This document shows positions 26,948 through 36,046 of a stretch of DNA of 51,398 nucleotides, in pieces. Both the position numbers and the translations under genes were made by a program. The notes beneath the pieces are model-generated. The model was not told the DNA's origin, did not search any database, and was given only the letters and a program-made list of their open reading frames with translations. Source of the DNA: Flavobacteriales bacterium (GTDB taxonomy: Bacteria; Bacteroidota; Bacteroidia; Flavobacteriales_D; CAJJDF01). Every line of letters starts with the position of its first letter. Position 1 is the stretch's first letter. The DNA is taken from contig JAHDBM010000017.1 of NCBI GenBank assembly GCA_020630395.1, positions 1-51,398 of the forward strand, in the 5' to 3' direction.

Positions 26948-27727
26948 ATGCGTTTACTAATATTTATACTAGCTATAATACCAGCTCTATCTTTTTCTCA
27001 AAAAAAAGAAGAATATTACTTAGCTGAAAACAACAAAGGAAGAGTTGCGTTATCTTTTGGAGTAAACAGAAGCTCATTCGACTTAGGTAACTTTAGTGTA
27101 CTTGGAGATAATAAAAACTTTACACTTCATGATTATGAAGGCAATGACGGCTTCAAAGGAATTAATTTCTCTGCAAACAATATAAAACTAGAATACTTTT
27201 TTCATAATCGTTTATCAGCAGCTATTAGCTATAGCAACATGAATTATGTTGGATTTAATAATCGTCTTATTCAAATCTCTGGGCAAATAGATACTGGAAA
27301 TTACAAAGGACAATACCTTGAAAGAGAAGATGTAATTAGAACAACACCTGATTTAATTACAAACAACACTCAAATATCTACAATATCATTAAGTGTTTTT
27401 GCTCATGATGACTTTATGGTATTTGCTGATGAATTGATCGTATGGAGTTATTATTTTGGTGTTGGTGGAGGCATAGTAACTTCTAAAAGCGACATCAGTA
27501 TTCTTAACCAAGAATCTTATTCTTCATCAAATGGAATGAATGGATTTAATTTTCAATCTAATTTTGGAACTCGACTAAATATTGGTCCAGCTTTTATTGA
27601 TTTTGGAGGTAAAGTTGGAACCGTAAGAATGAATAATATTGCATTAGATGAAAATGGGACTATTGCCAAACAAAGTTTTATTTTTGCCTCTGGAATTGCT
27701 AGTATTGGTGTTAGCTATAATTTTTAA
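26948..27727 (+). CDS. Outer-membrane beta-barrel-like protein, paralogue 2
   Basis: 259 residues. Signal peptide MRLLIFILAIIPALSFSQ; the motif VALSFGVNRSSFDLGNFSVL lines up with SWGYNRSHFALSNIHLT of the preceding gene, and HNRLSAAISYSNMNYVGF lines up with NENWAISLGYDHMKYV. The C-terminal strand ends IGVSYNF, with a terminal Phe as in many barrel proteins. It lies 38 nt downstream of paralogue 1. Its stop shares bases 27724-27727 with the stop of the convergent ABC exporter gene. The function is unknown. Confidence 0.72.
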   Translation: MRLLIFILAIIPALSFSQKKEEYYLAENNKGRVALSFGVNRSSFDLGNFSVLGDNKNFTLHDYEGNDGFKGINFSANNIKLEYFFHNRLSAAISYSNMNYVGFNNRLIQISGQIDTGNYKGQYLEREDVIRTTPDLITNNTQISTISLSVFAHDDFMVFADELIVWSYYFGVGGGIVTSKSDISILNQESYSSSNGMNGFNFQSNFGTRLNIGPAFIDFGGKVGTVRMNNIALDENGTIAKQSFIFASGIASIGVSYNF

Positions 27728-29523
27728 GCAAATTGTATACTTGCTAAATGCTTGTAAATACCATTCTCAATTAAAATAAGCTCATCATGAGTACCTTGCT
27801 CTACAATTCTTCCCTTATCAAACACTAAAATTTTATCACAATTTTTAATAGTAGATAGCCTATGCGCTATAATAATTGATGTTCGGTTTATCATTAGTTT
27901 ATCTAACGCTTCTTGTACTACCTTTTCTGATTCTGAATCTAATGAACTTGTTGCTTCATCTAATATAAGTATAGAAGGATCTTTTAATATTGCTCTGGCA
28001 ATTGCAACTCTTTGTCTTTGTCCACCTGATAATTGAACACCTCTCTCGCCAACTATAGTTTCGTAACCTTGCGGAAATGACATAATAAATTCATGTGCAT
28101 TTGCATGCTTGGCTGCTTCAATTAAAGTATCATAATCCACTTCTGTATCACCATATAAAATATTTTCTTTGATACTTCCATTAAATAAAAACACATCTTG
28201 AGGAACAACTGTCATCTCATTTCTTAACCTGCTTAAATCGTATTCTTCAGCTTCAACATCATCAAAAAAGATTTTACCTCCGGTTGGTTTATAAAACTGA
28301 AGTAACAATGATGCCACTGTCGACTTACCTGCTCCAGAACTACCAACTAGAGCAACCTTACTTCCCGATTCAATTGATAAATTTAAATCTTTAAGAACTT
28401 GTAAATCTGGTCGAGTTGGATAATAAAATCCAATATCTTTAAACACTACCTTTCCTGATAAATTAAGAGGAACAATTTTACTACCTAATTGAACTGGTTC
28501 AATTTCTTGCTTCATGATTTTCATTAAACTATCGGTTGCTCCAATTGCTTTCTGAATACTTGCATAAGAATTAGGGATACTTCCAATAGAAGACCCAATA
28601 AAAATCGTAAAAAATATAAACTGATAAAATTCCTCTTGAGTAATATCCTTATTATCTACCGACTCCATTCCTTGCCAAATGATAAATACAATAACACTAA
28701 ACATAGACACTACAATAAAACTTATAAATGCAGCTCTCCATCTCACACTTTTAAGTGCATATTTTTTTATATCCTCAGCTGATTTTTTAAATTTCATCAA
28801 CTCAAAAAATTCATTTGAAAATGACTTAACGGTTGCAATACCTGATAATGCTTCATTTAAAACATTAGTAGAATCAGCAGAGCTATTTTGCGCCTTTTTA
28901 GAAATTTTTTTGATATAAGATCCAAAAACAATTGCTACTACAATCACTACTGGCAAAGTAGCTAACATAATTAAACTTAGTTTTGGAGCAAAAATAAGCA
29001 ACCCAACCACACTAAATAATACAATTATAATTTGTCTTATAAATTCTGCAATTGTAACATTAAGTGTTTCTTGTAGTAAATTAATATCTGTTGCAATTCT
29101 ACTGGTTAACTCTCCTACTTTATTACTATTAAAGAAAGACATTGGAGATTTAATCATATGCTTAAAAGCATCTTGTCTTAAGTCATTCAAAGAATTTTCA
29201 GTCATATAACCAGTCAACAAAATTCTTAAATAAGAAAAAATTGCTTGACAAACAAACACAAGTATTAATCCAATTACAACTGATAATCTTGTATCAAAAA
29301 ATTCATCTCCAAAATTTGACTGAACAGAAGTAGTTACTTCATCACTGCTAAGCAGTTTTCCCATTAAATAAGGAAATAATAATGCAATTAGACTTCCTAA
29401 AACAAGAAAAATAAATCCTCCAATAAAATACCCTCTATAAGGCTTAATGTATTTAAAAAAGGAGGATGCCCCTTTAACAACTCCTTTTTCTAACTTAACT
29501 CGCTCTCCTCTTTTTCTTGCCAT
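27724..29523 (-). CDS. ABC-type exporter, fused membrane and ATPase domains (MsbA-like)
   Basis: 599 residues from the ATG at 29523 (MARKRGERVKLEKG); a TTG three codons upstream is less likely. An N-terminal six-helix ABC exporter domain (~30-320) is followed by an ATPase domain with Walker A at ~389-397 (GSSGAGKST), signature LSGGQRQRVAIARA, Walker B ILILDEATSSLD and the H-loop (IIAHRLSTI). It works as a homodimer in the inner membrane. The substrate is not given by the sequence; lipid, lipid-linked glycan or drug are all possible. It follows the glycan cluster by 63 nt on the same strand, which fits export of a glycan-related product but may be chance. Confidence 0.92.
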   Translation of the reverse strand: MARKRGERVKLEKGVVKGASSFFKYIKPYRGYFIGGFIFLVLGSLIALLFPYLMGKLLSSDEVTTSVQSNFGDEFFDTRLSVVIGLILVFVCQAIFSYLRILLTGYMTENSLNDLRQDAFKHMIKSPMSFFNSNKVGELTSRIATDINLLQETLNVTIAEFIRQIIIVLFSVVGLLIFAPKLSLIMLATLPVVIVVAIVFGSYIKKISKKAQNSSADSTNVLNEALSGIATVKSFSNEFFELMKFKKSAEDIKKYALKSVRWRAAFISFIVVSMFSVIVFIIWQGMESVDNKDITQEEFYQFIFFTIFIGSSIGSIPNSYASIQKAIGATDSLMKIMKQEIEPVQLGSKIVPLNLSGKVVFKDIGFYYPTRPDLQVLKDLNLSIESGSKVALVGSSGAGKSTVASLLLQFYKPTGGKIFFDDVEAEEYDLSRLRNEMTVVPQDVFLFNGSIKENILYGDTEVDYDTLIEAAKHANAHEFIMSFPQGYETIVGERGVQLSGGQRQRVAIARAILKDPSILILDEATSSLDSESEKVVQEALDKLMINRTSIIIAHRLSTIKNCDKILVFDKGRIVEQGTHDELILIENGIYKHLASIQFA

Positions 29524-29586
29524 TATATACAATTAAAAAACATTAAATACACCTAGATAATACTAAAACGAATTTAATAAAGGGAA

Positions 29587-31269
29587 TTAATACACAATCT
29601 CTAAAACATAAGCTTCTTCAGTAACTCCAAATTTTTTGAGGATTTTAATTTTGTTTGGATACTGCAATTGTATAGCCCTTACATATGTATGAATAGTTCC
29701 AATAAATTTATTAGGAATCATTTTAGTAGGATCCATCCTAATTTTACCTAATAAAACATGAGTAATCCCTTGGTCTTTAAACTCTTTTAGAACTTCATCT
29801 GCTTTAGACTTAGTGCTCCTATGTCTTCCTACAAATGTTACATTACCATTCATACTATATGCTTTAGATGAATTTGGTTTTCTACAAACTACCATACTCC
29901 CTTCAGGTAAATTTTCTGAAGCCCAAGTAGTTGCTGCTAAATAATTTTGCCAATCTTGTGTATATCCAGCAAAATCATTACCCGCAAAGTAATCTCTTCT
30001 CTCTTCACTATTTTCTTCTACTTTACTTGGTAAGTGCCTTAAATTCACTAAGCACAAAATAAAAATAAAGAAAAGTAACATTTTTTGATGTATTATATTT
30101 TTTTTGGATAACCAATGTCTTAACGATTCAAAAATAAAAACAATGATTAGCGGAATAAAAACAATGATCATTCTATCTTGTTTCCATTGTGCTTGCAATG
30201 CCAAAAATGTACCACCAAGCATCATACTAACATAAAGACCTATAAAGAAAATCTTTTTTCTATTTTTAAATACTAGAATCAAACAGAATAAAAATAGAAG
30301 GATGAATATAATTGTTATAACTGGTTGTGGAGTTAATTTTATATTATCTCTAAAACCAAGTATTCTCATTAAATCACATGATATATGGTAATTTAAGTTT
30401 TCCCACACTCTAGTTAATAAGCCTAAAAAATCCTCATTTCCAAGTTCTGGCTTATAATAATCTTTTAACCATAAAGTAGACGATCTATTAGATAAACTCT
30501 CAATATTAAAAATGCTTTTAATGACTAAATCAAAACTAAGCTTGAATATTCCAAATAACCCACCTACTATTAATATATTTTTCCACTTTCCGTTTAATAG
30601 CAAATAAAATAAAACTGACATAATTGCAATCAGTCCAATACCTTTGGATATGCTTACCAAAAAAGATAATAACACTATAACTATTACCCCCTTAACATAA
30701 CTAATTAATTGTTTCCCGGTAAACTGAAAATTAGTCATTAATTTTTCATGATTCCTGTATACGAAATAAATGAAAAGCATTTGAATAAACATAAAAAATG
30801 CCTCTGACATAACTGAGCTGGAATAAAATAATATAGCAAAGCTAGTAGCATACATAAATAATACACTGAACAAAACAAATCGAGTTGTTTCTTTCTTAAA
30901 TGTATAATAGGTTAAGGTAAAAGCTCCAAGAGCAAAAACAAACGATAATATTTTAATAAAGAATATACTTGTACCAGATATCAATATTGGTATTGAAAGG
31001 ATAAAATGATACAAATAAGTTTCATGAACTGAAGGGAATTCTCCGTTAAAAATAAAATTATGAGGCGCTATAATATAATCAGCATCATCTTGCATTAAAA
31101 CAATCGATCCTTTAAATAATAAAAAAGAAACAACACCCATTAAAGTCAATAGTAAAATGAAAATTTTGGGTTTTAATTCCTTTTTATCTTGAGCTACATC
31201 AGCTTTAACATCATTGCTTTGAGCTGGAATATCTTCTTTTAGTTTCGATTGCTTTTTTAGCTTGCTCAT
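29587..31269 (-). CDS. Polytopic GT-C-type glycosyltransferase-like membrane protein
   Basis: 560 residues. A Lys/Gln-rich cytosolic N-terminus (~1-33) precedes about 11 predicted membrane helices and a soluble C-terminal domain (~440-560). After the first helix comes a loop with acidic residues (GSIVLMQDDADYIIAPHNF), the place where GT-C enzymes of the ArnT/PMT type (GT39-like) keep their catalytic Asp/Glu. Such enzymes take a sugar from a polyprenyl phosphate donor on the periplasmic side. The neighbouring gene encodes a DPM1-like GT2 domain that could make that donor. The exact substrate is unknown and GT-C membership is an inference from topology and loop motif. Confidence 0.65.
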   Translation of the reverse strand: MSKLKKQSKLKEDIPAQSNDVKADVAQDKKELKPKIFILLLTLMGVVSFLLFKGSIVLMQDDADYIIAPHNFIFNGEFPSVHETYLYHFILSIPILISGTSIFFIKILSFVFALGAFTLTYYTFKKETTRFVLFSVLFMYATSFAILFYSSSVMSEAFFMFIQMLFIYFVYRNHEKLMTNFQFTGKQLISYVKGVIVIVLLSFLVSISKGIGLIAIMSVLFYLLLNGKWKNILIVGGLFGIFKLSFDLVIKSIFNIESLSNRSSTLWLKDYYKPELGNEDFLGLLTRVWENLNYHISCDLMRILGFRDNIKLTPQPVITIIFILLFLFCLILVFKNRKKIFFIGLYVSMMLGGTFLALQAQWKQDRMIIVFIPLIIVFIFESLRHWLSKKNIIHQKMLLFFIFILCLVNLRHLPSKVEENSEERRDYFAGNDFAGYTQDWQNYLAATTWASENLPEGSMVVCRKPNSSKAYSMNGNVTFVGRHRSTKSKADEVLKEFKDQGITHVLLGKIRMDPTKMIPNKFIGTIHTYVRAIQLQYPNKIKILKKFGVTEEAYVLEIVY

Positions 31270-31301
31270 TATAAAATATATTTAGTGCTTTCTTTAAGCT
31301 T

Positions 31302-32723
31302 TTAATAAAATTTAATCTTATTCATTGCAAACATGACCATACGCAATAAAATTAATCCGTGCTTGAATCTAGATATATTAGTTTCACCATAAACCCTTTC
31401 TTTATATCTAACTGGAAGATCAATGATTTTTAAATTTAATTTATATGCACCAAATAATAAATCGAAATCTCCAAAAGGATCAAAATCTCCAAAATACTTT
31501 CTATTCTCTGCTAATTTTATGTAATCCTTTCTAAACATAACTTTAGTTCCACACAATGTATCTTTTATTGGCTGTTCCAATAACCATGAAAATGCATACG
31601 AAAAAAACTTATTACCAATAATATTTAAAAAACGCATTGCCTCTTTTTCCATTGGATATACTAATCGACTACCATTTATAAACTCTCCTTTAGAGGTAGC
31701 TAATGCATCATAAAATTTAGTTAAATCTTTAGGAGGAACAGTTAAATCCCCATCTAATATCATTAAGATATCACCAGTTGCAATATCATATCCTTTTTTC
31801 ACAGCATCATATTTACCTTTTCCTGGTTGTCTATCAATAATAATTTTTCTTGTATCCTTGTACTTTTCTGCCATTTGTTGGATTACCTCCCAAGTATCGT
31901 CTGTAGAATTACCTTCAATAAAGATCAATTCGGTTCCTAAACCTAATTCAGGAGTTTCTAATATTGCTCGCTCTATGTTTCCACTTTCATTTCGAGCAGG
32001 AACAACAACTGTTACAGTATAATCTTTATGTTCTTTTCCTGGAAATGGTTTTGCAAATACATATTGTGATAAGCACATATGATGCAACAAAGGTAATTTC
32101 GCAAAAAACTTATTAAAAATAAATGATATTAATGGTATGTTGAAGGGAATAAGTAACCTTGTGTTATCTCTAAAGCTATCAAAACCTGATAAAAACAATA
32201 GGTTTTTAATATCATGTTGAGATAACCAATTTTGTTCAGGAGATTTTTTCTTAATTCTAATAAATTCAGCAAAATTGATTAAGGGCTGCCAAAGACGATT
32301 ATAATGATTAATAAAAACCTTTGTGTTTTGATGACAACAATTTGAAATATTATTCAAAACATCAGAAACGTTTTCAAAACATCCAATAACATTTGACAAA
32401 ATAATAACATCATATTTCTCTTCCTCTTTAAAATTTGATGCATCAGCAAGCTCAAATTCTATATCGGGATAATTGCTTTTAGCCTGCTTTATCATATTTG
32501 GACTAAAATCTATTCCCTTTTTTCTATCTCCTTTTAGTTCATTTAAAGTATCACCTATACCACAACCTACTTCGAGAATACTATTGGTATCCAATAAAAA
32601 GTAATTGAAGTATTTAATATTATCTTTTCTGTAATATTTAAACCTATTTTTATATTTAGAATATGTAGATGCTAGAGCATCAAAATGTTCTATCCATCTA
32701 TTTTTAAATGACTTATTCTCCAT
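31302..32723 (-). CDS. Bifunctional SAM methyltransferase / GT2 glycosyltransferase
   Basis: 473 residues. Residues ~20-220 are a class I SAM methyltransferase (ILEVGCGIGDTLNELKG for SAM binding, then DVIILSNVIGC). Residues ~235-473 are a GT2 domain of the dolichol/polyprenyl-phosphate mannose synthase type: VTVVVPARNESGNIERAI, ELIFIEGNSTDDTWEV, DILMILDGDLTVPP (DxD), and DFDPFGDFDLLFGAYKL. No membrane helices follow, as in soluble DPM1. The GT2 domain probably loads a sugar on polyprenyl phosphate; the methyltransferase target is unknown. It overlaps the upstream methyltransferase gene by 11 nt and lies 32 nt before the GT-C gene. Confidence 0.85.
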   Translation of the reverse strand: MENKSFKNRWIEHFDALASTYSKYKNRFKYYRKDNIKYFNYFLLDTNSILEVGCGIGDTLNELKGDRKKGIDFSPNMIKQAKSNYPDIEFELADASNFKEEEKYDVIILSNVIGCFENVSDVLNNISNCCHQNTKVFINHYNRLWQPLINFAEFIRIKKKSPEQNWLSQHDIKNLLFLSGFDSFRDNTRLLIPFNIPLISFIFNKFFAKLPLLHHMCLSQYVFAKPFPGKEHKDYTVTVVVPARNESGNIERAILETPELGLGTELIFIEGNSTDDTWEVIQQMAEKYKDTRKIIIDRQPGKGKYDAVKKGYDIATGDILMILDGDLTVPPKDLTKFYDALATSKGEFINGSRLVYPMEKEAMRFLNIIGNKFFSYAFSWLLEQPIKDTLCGTKVMFRKDYIKLAENRKYFGDFDPFGDFDLLFGAYKLNLKIIDLPVRYKERVYGETNISRFKHGLILLRMVMFAMNKIKFY

Positions 32724-33477
32724 TTTCTTTCTTTTTTACCTCTATTAATTGAAACATCCCATTTAAAAAATAAAAAGGTGTAAACAAAAGTTCTATAAAT
32801 TTAGCGAATCCAAATCCCCATGCTGGGAATAATGCTCTATGTGAAAACCCTCCACTTAAAAAATATAAAAAAGGTGTATGTAATTTTCTTTTGGTTATAC
32901 TAAATTTTGGATATTTTTTTAAAAAAATTTCTTTATCTCTTTTAAAAACTATCCAAGGTATTGCTCCATTAGCGTTACTTAACGGACCTCCTTTAGTTGT
33001 TATTTTCCACCCTGCTTTTGGATCAAATGGTTCGTGGTGAAATTTTTTGTAAAAAAATCGACTAAAAGGGGTGTTAGCCGGTTCAGACATTAAGATTATT
33101 CCTCCATCTACTAAACATCTTTGAGCTTCTTCGAAAAATAACTCACAATTAGGTATATGATGAAGTACATCAATCATAAAGATACATTTCAATGAATTAT
33201 CTTCAAAAGGCATTGATTCTGCTGAGAAAACCATATCTACATTAGATAATTCCATTACATCAGATGTAATAACTTCTGGAAGTAATTCTTTTAAAAAACC
33301 TCCTCCGGATCCTATTTCTAAGATTTTACCTTCTTTTGGTAAAGTATCAAGACGATTTAATAAAAAACCATACCAACTTTTATATAATTTATATAAAAAT
33401 TTCTTATTCTTTAACTCATCTTTTCTTTCAAGAGTTAATGATGGGTCATCCAGTTCTTCAAGTAATTCTTTAGCCAT
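32713..33477 (-). CDS. Class I SAM-dependent methyltransferase
   Basis: 254 residues. A Methyltransf_11-type domain: EGKILEIGSGGGFLKELLP (motif I), SAESMPFEDNSLKCIFMIDVLHHIP, and CLVDGGIILMSEP. The C-terminal part (FLSGGFSHRALFPAWGFGFA) is hydrophobic and may be membrane-associated. Together with the fused methyltransferase downstream this gives two in one glycan cluster, pointing to a methylated sugar or lipid carrier product. It starts 2 nt after the fcl stop. Confidence 0.85.
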   Translation of the reverse strand: MAKELLEELDDPSLTLERKDELKNKKFLYKLYKSWYGFLLNRLDTLPKEGKILEIGSGGGFLKELLPEVITSDVMELSNVDMVFSAESMPFEDNSLKCIFMIDVLHHIPNCELFFEEAQRCLVDGGIILMSEPANTPFSRFFYKKFHHEPFDPKAGWKITTKGGPLSNANGAIPWIVFKRDKEIFLKKYPKFSITKRKLHTPFLYFLSGGFSHRALFPAWGFGFAKFIELLFTPFYFLNGMFQLIEVKKKENGE

Positions 33478-33479
33478 AA

Positions 33480-34409
33480 TTACTTAAGGGTATTTAGATA
33501 TAACTGATACGTTTTTGCTAAACCATCTTCTATCTCTGTTTTGTATGACCACCCTAATTGATTAATGTTAGTTACGTCCATCAATTTTCTTGGTGTACCA
33601 TCAGGTTTTGAAGTGTCACAAACAATTTCACCAGTATATTGAGTAACTTCTTTGATTATCTCAGATAATTCCTTTATAGAAATATCTTTTCCAACACCTA
33701 TATTCAAATGCTCTCTTCCATTATAATTTTTCATTAAAAACAAACACGCCTCTGCTAAATCATCAACAAATAAGAATTCTCTTTTTGGAGTTCCAGTACC
33801 CCAAATAACAACCTCTTTTTTACTATTTATTTTTGCTTCATGAAATTTTCTAATCAAAGCAGGAATAACATGAGAATTATTTAAATCATAATTATCATTT
33901 TCTCCGTAAAGATTAGTTGGCATTGCTGAAATAAAATTACAGCCATATTGTTCTCTATAAAATTCGCATAATTTTATACCTGCTATTTTAGCAATGGCAT
34001 ACGCATCATTAGTAGGTTCTAAAGATCCTGTTAACAGATATTCTTCTTTAATAGGCTGCTCACTAAATTTTGGATAAATACATGAAGAACCTAGAAACAA
34101 TAGTTTTTTTACTCCAAATTCATATGAACTATGAATAACATTGTTTTGAATACTTAAATTATCAAATAAAAAATCTGCTTTGTATTTACTGTTAGCTAGA
34201 ATTCCTCCAACTTTTGCAGCTGCTAAAAAGACGTAACTAATATTTTCCTCTTTAAAAAAATGTTTTACATCTTCTTGCTTACGTAAATCTAGCTCTTTGG
34301 ATGATCTAGTTACAATATTATTAAACCCTTCTTTTTTTAACGCCCTTAATATTGATGAGCCAACCATTCCATTATGCCCAGCTACAAATATTTTTTCTTC
34401 CTTATTCAT
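33480..34409 (-). CDS. fcl: GDP-L-fucose synthase
   Basis: 309 residues, the normal length. It converts GDP-4-keto-6-deoxy-D-mannose into GDP-L-fucose (epimerase and NADPH reductase). The Rossmann motif is [17 protein letters not shown]; the catalytic Ser and Tyr/Lys are in [10 protein letters not shown] and [11 protein letters not shown]; and [19 protein letters not shown] is family-typical. It overlaps gmd by 8 nt, so both steps of GDP-fucose synthesis are coupled. Confidence 0.96.
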   Translation of the reverse strand: MNKEEKIFVAGHNGMVGSSILRALKKEGFNNIVTRSSKELDLRKQEDVKHFFKEENISYVFLAAAKVGGILANSKYKADFLFDNLSIQNNVIHSSYEFGVKKLLFLGSSCIYPKFSEQPIKEEYLLTGSLEPTNDAYAIAKIAGIKLCEFYREQYGCNFISAMPTNLYGENDNYDLNNSHVIPALIRKFHEAKINSKKEVVIWGTGTPKREFLFVDDLAEACLFLMKNYNGREHLNIGVGKDISIKELSEIIKEVTQYTGEIVCDTSKPDGTPRKLMDVTNINQLGWSYKTEIEDGLAKTYQLYLNTLK

Positions 34410-35517
34410 ACTCTTTGGCTAATAAATATCCTCCTTTTCTAAGATATTCATCTTTTTTAAACAATTTAATATCACTATCAACCATATCTTTAATCAATTG
34501 ATCAAGGCTGTATTTTGGCTCCCATCCTAATTTTTCTTTGGCTTTAGTAGCATCTCCAATTAGTAAATCCACCTCAGTAGGTCTAAAATATCTAGGATCT
34601 ATCTCTACTACAACATCATCAACATTTAAAAAGTCTAATTCACTATTGTTTATCTCAGAAATTATCCCTTTCTCATCTATTCCATTCCCTTCAAATCTAA
34701 TCTTAACCCCTATATGATTAAATGCCTTTTCTACAAAATCTCTAACCTTAGTGGTTTTTCCTGTAGAAATTACAAAATCCTCTGGAGTTTCTTGTTGCAA
34801 CATTAACCACATTGCCTCTACATAATCTTTAGCATGTCCCCAATCTCTTCTTGCATCTAAATTACCCAAGAAAAATTTTGATTGCAAGCCAAGTGATATC
34901 TTGGAAACGGCTCTAGTAATCTTTCTACTCACAAATGTTTCACCTCTTAATGGAGATTCATGATTGAACAATATTCCATTACAAGCATATATATTATATG
35001 CTTCTCTATAATTCACTGTTATCCAATAAGAATACAGCTTAGCAACTGCATATGGTGATCTAGGATAAAAAGGTGTTGTTTCTTTTTGCGGAGTCTCTTG
35101 AACAAGACCATACAACTCAGATGTAGACGCTTGATAAAATTTAATATGTTTCGTTAAATTTAGTAATCTAATTGCCTCCAAAATTCTTAGTGGACCTAAT
35201 GCATCTGTATTAGCGGTAAACTCTGGTGTGTCAAAACTAACTTTAACATGAGACATTGCTCCTAAATTGTAAATTTCATCTGGTCTTACTTCTTGAATTA
35301 TTCTAATAAGATTAGTCGCATCTGTTAAGTCGCCATAATGTAAAATAAAATTTCTTTTACCATCATGGGCATCTTGGAACAAATGATCTATTCTTGATGT
35401 ATTAAAAAGAGAACTTCTTCTTTTTACACCATGAACCTCATAGCCTTTACTCAATAAAAGCTCTGCTAGATATGCCCCATCTTGACCTGTAATTCCTGTT
35501 ATTAAAGCTTTTTTCAT
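34402..35517 (-). CDS. gmd: GDP-mannose 4,6-dehydratase
   Basis: 371 residues. It makes GDP-4-keto-6-deoxy-D-mannose from GDP-D-mannose. The NADP-binding motif is [19 protein letters not shown]; family signatures include [36 protein letters not shown] (catalytic Thr/Ser-Glu), [12 protein letters not shown] (Tyr/Lys) and [18 protein letters not shown]. It is the first gene of the glycan cluster (gmd-fcl-MT-MT/GT2-GT-C, then perhaps the ABC exporter), reading left from a promoter candidate at 35633-35664. Confidence 0.97.
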   Translation of the reverse strand: MKKALITGITGQDGAYLAELLLSKGYEVHGVKRRSSLFNTSRIDHLFQDAHDGKRNFILHYGDLTDATNLIRIIQEVRPDEIYNLGAMSHVKVSFDTPEFTANTDALGPLRILEAIRLLNLTKHIKFYQASTSELYGLVQETPQKETTPFYPRSPYAVAKLYSYWITVNYREAYNIYACNGILFNHESPLRGETFVSRKITRAVSKISLGLQSKFFLGNLDARRDWGHAKDYVEAMWLMLQQETPEDFVISTGKTTKVRDFVEKAFNHIGVKIRFEGNGIDEKGIISEINNSELDFLNVDDVVVEIDPRYFRPTEVDLLIGDATKAKEKLGWEPKYSLDQLIKDMVDSDIKLFKKDEYLRKGGYLLAKEYE

Positions 35518-35632
35518 ATATTATTCAATAATCACTTATTTATCAATTTAGTGATGTATCCCAACTCTTTAAACTTAATACTTAAATCATATAAAGTAAG
35601 TAAGGAAAAATTAAGCAATGTTTTGTAATCGT

Positions 35633-35664
35633 CAAATATATAACATCACATCATAATATAACAA
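35633..35664 (-). promoter_or_regulatory. Candidate promoter for the gmd-fcl glycan cluster
   Basis: On the minus strand TTG (35664-35662), a 21-nt spacer, then TATATTTG (35640-35633), fitting the flavobacterial pattern TTG-N17-23-TAnnTTTG. The 5' leader would be about 110 nt. No other pattern is evident in 35518-35632. Confidence 0.45.
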
Positions 35665-35741
35665 CTTAAAGCCCAAAATTACGATCTCAGTGTATACTTT
35701 TATTATTTTTAGAATTTAAGTCAATAAATAAATCATTTTAT

Positions 35742-35771
35742 TTTGGATAAAAGAATAATTATATATCTTTG
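35742..35771 (+). promoter_or_regulatory. rpmH: Promoter for rpmH
   Basis: TTTG (35742-35745), an 18-nt spacer, then TATCTTTG (35764-35771), an exact -7 consensus, 22 nt before the rpmH start codon. This is the best-matched promoter in the window. Confidence 0.65.
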
Positions 35772-35793
35772 CCTTCCGCAAATGTAACAAGTT

Positions 35794-35952
35794 ATGAAAA
35801 GAACGTACCAACCATCAAATAGAAAGAGAAGAAATAAGCACGGTTTTAGAGAAAGAATGGCTTCCGCTAATGGAAGAAAAGTGCTAGCAAGAAGAAGAAA
35901 GAAGGGACGTAAAAAACTTACCGTTTCTTGTGAAACAAGACATAAACGTTAA
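35794..35952 (+). CDS. rpmH: 50S ribosomal protein L34
   Basis: 52 residues: [20 protein letters not shown] at the N-terminus, then [20 protein letters not shown] and [11 protein letters not shown], the standard L34 sequence with Bacteroidota-type length. It is a component of the large ribosomal subunit. The gene lies alone between a well-formed promoter and a strong terminator, in a gap that would otherwise look empty between gmd and carB. Confidence 0.97.
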   Translation: MKRTYQPSNRKRRNKHGFRERMASANGRKVLARRRKKGRKKLTVSCETRHKR

Positions 35953-35968
35953 TCGTTAATAACTTTTG

Positions 35969-35998
35969 AAAGGACAACTAACTAGTTGTCCTTTTTTT
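35969..35998 (+). terminator. rpmH: Rho-independent terminator after rpmH
   Basis: A perfect 11-bp stem AAAGGACAACT / AGTTGTCCTTT with loop AACT, running into a run of T (35992-35998), 17 nt after the rpmH stop. carB starts 49 nt further on. Confidence 0.92.
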
Positions 35999-36046
35999 AT
36001 GCCCTTTTTTTTATTTTTAACCCATCAAATAATATAGATAAGTTTT

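Noticed and set aside
29524-29532. TTG start for the ABC exporter
   Set aside because: An ATG three codons downstream gives MARKRGERV, a normal start.
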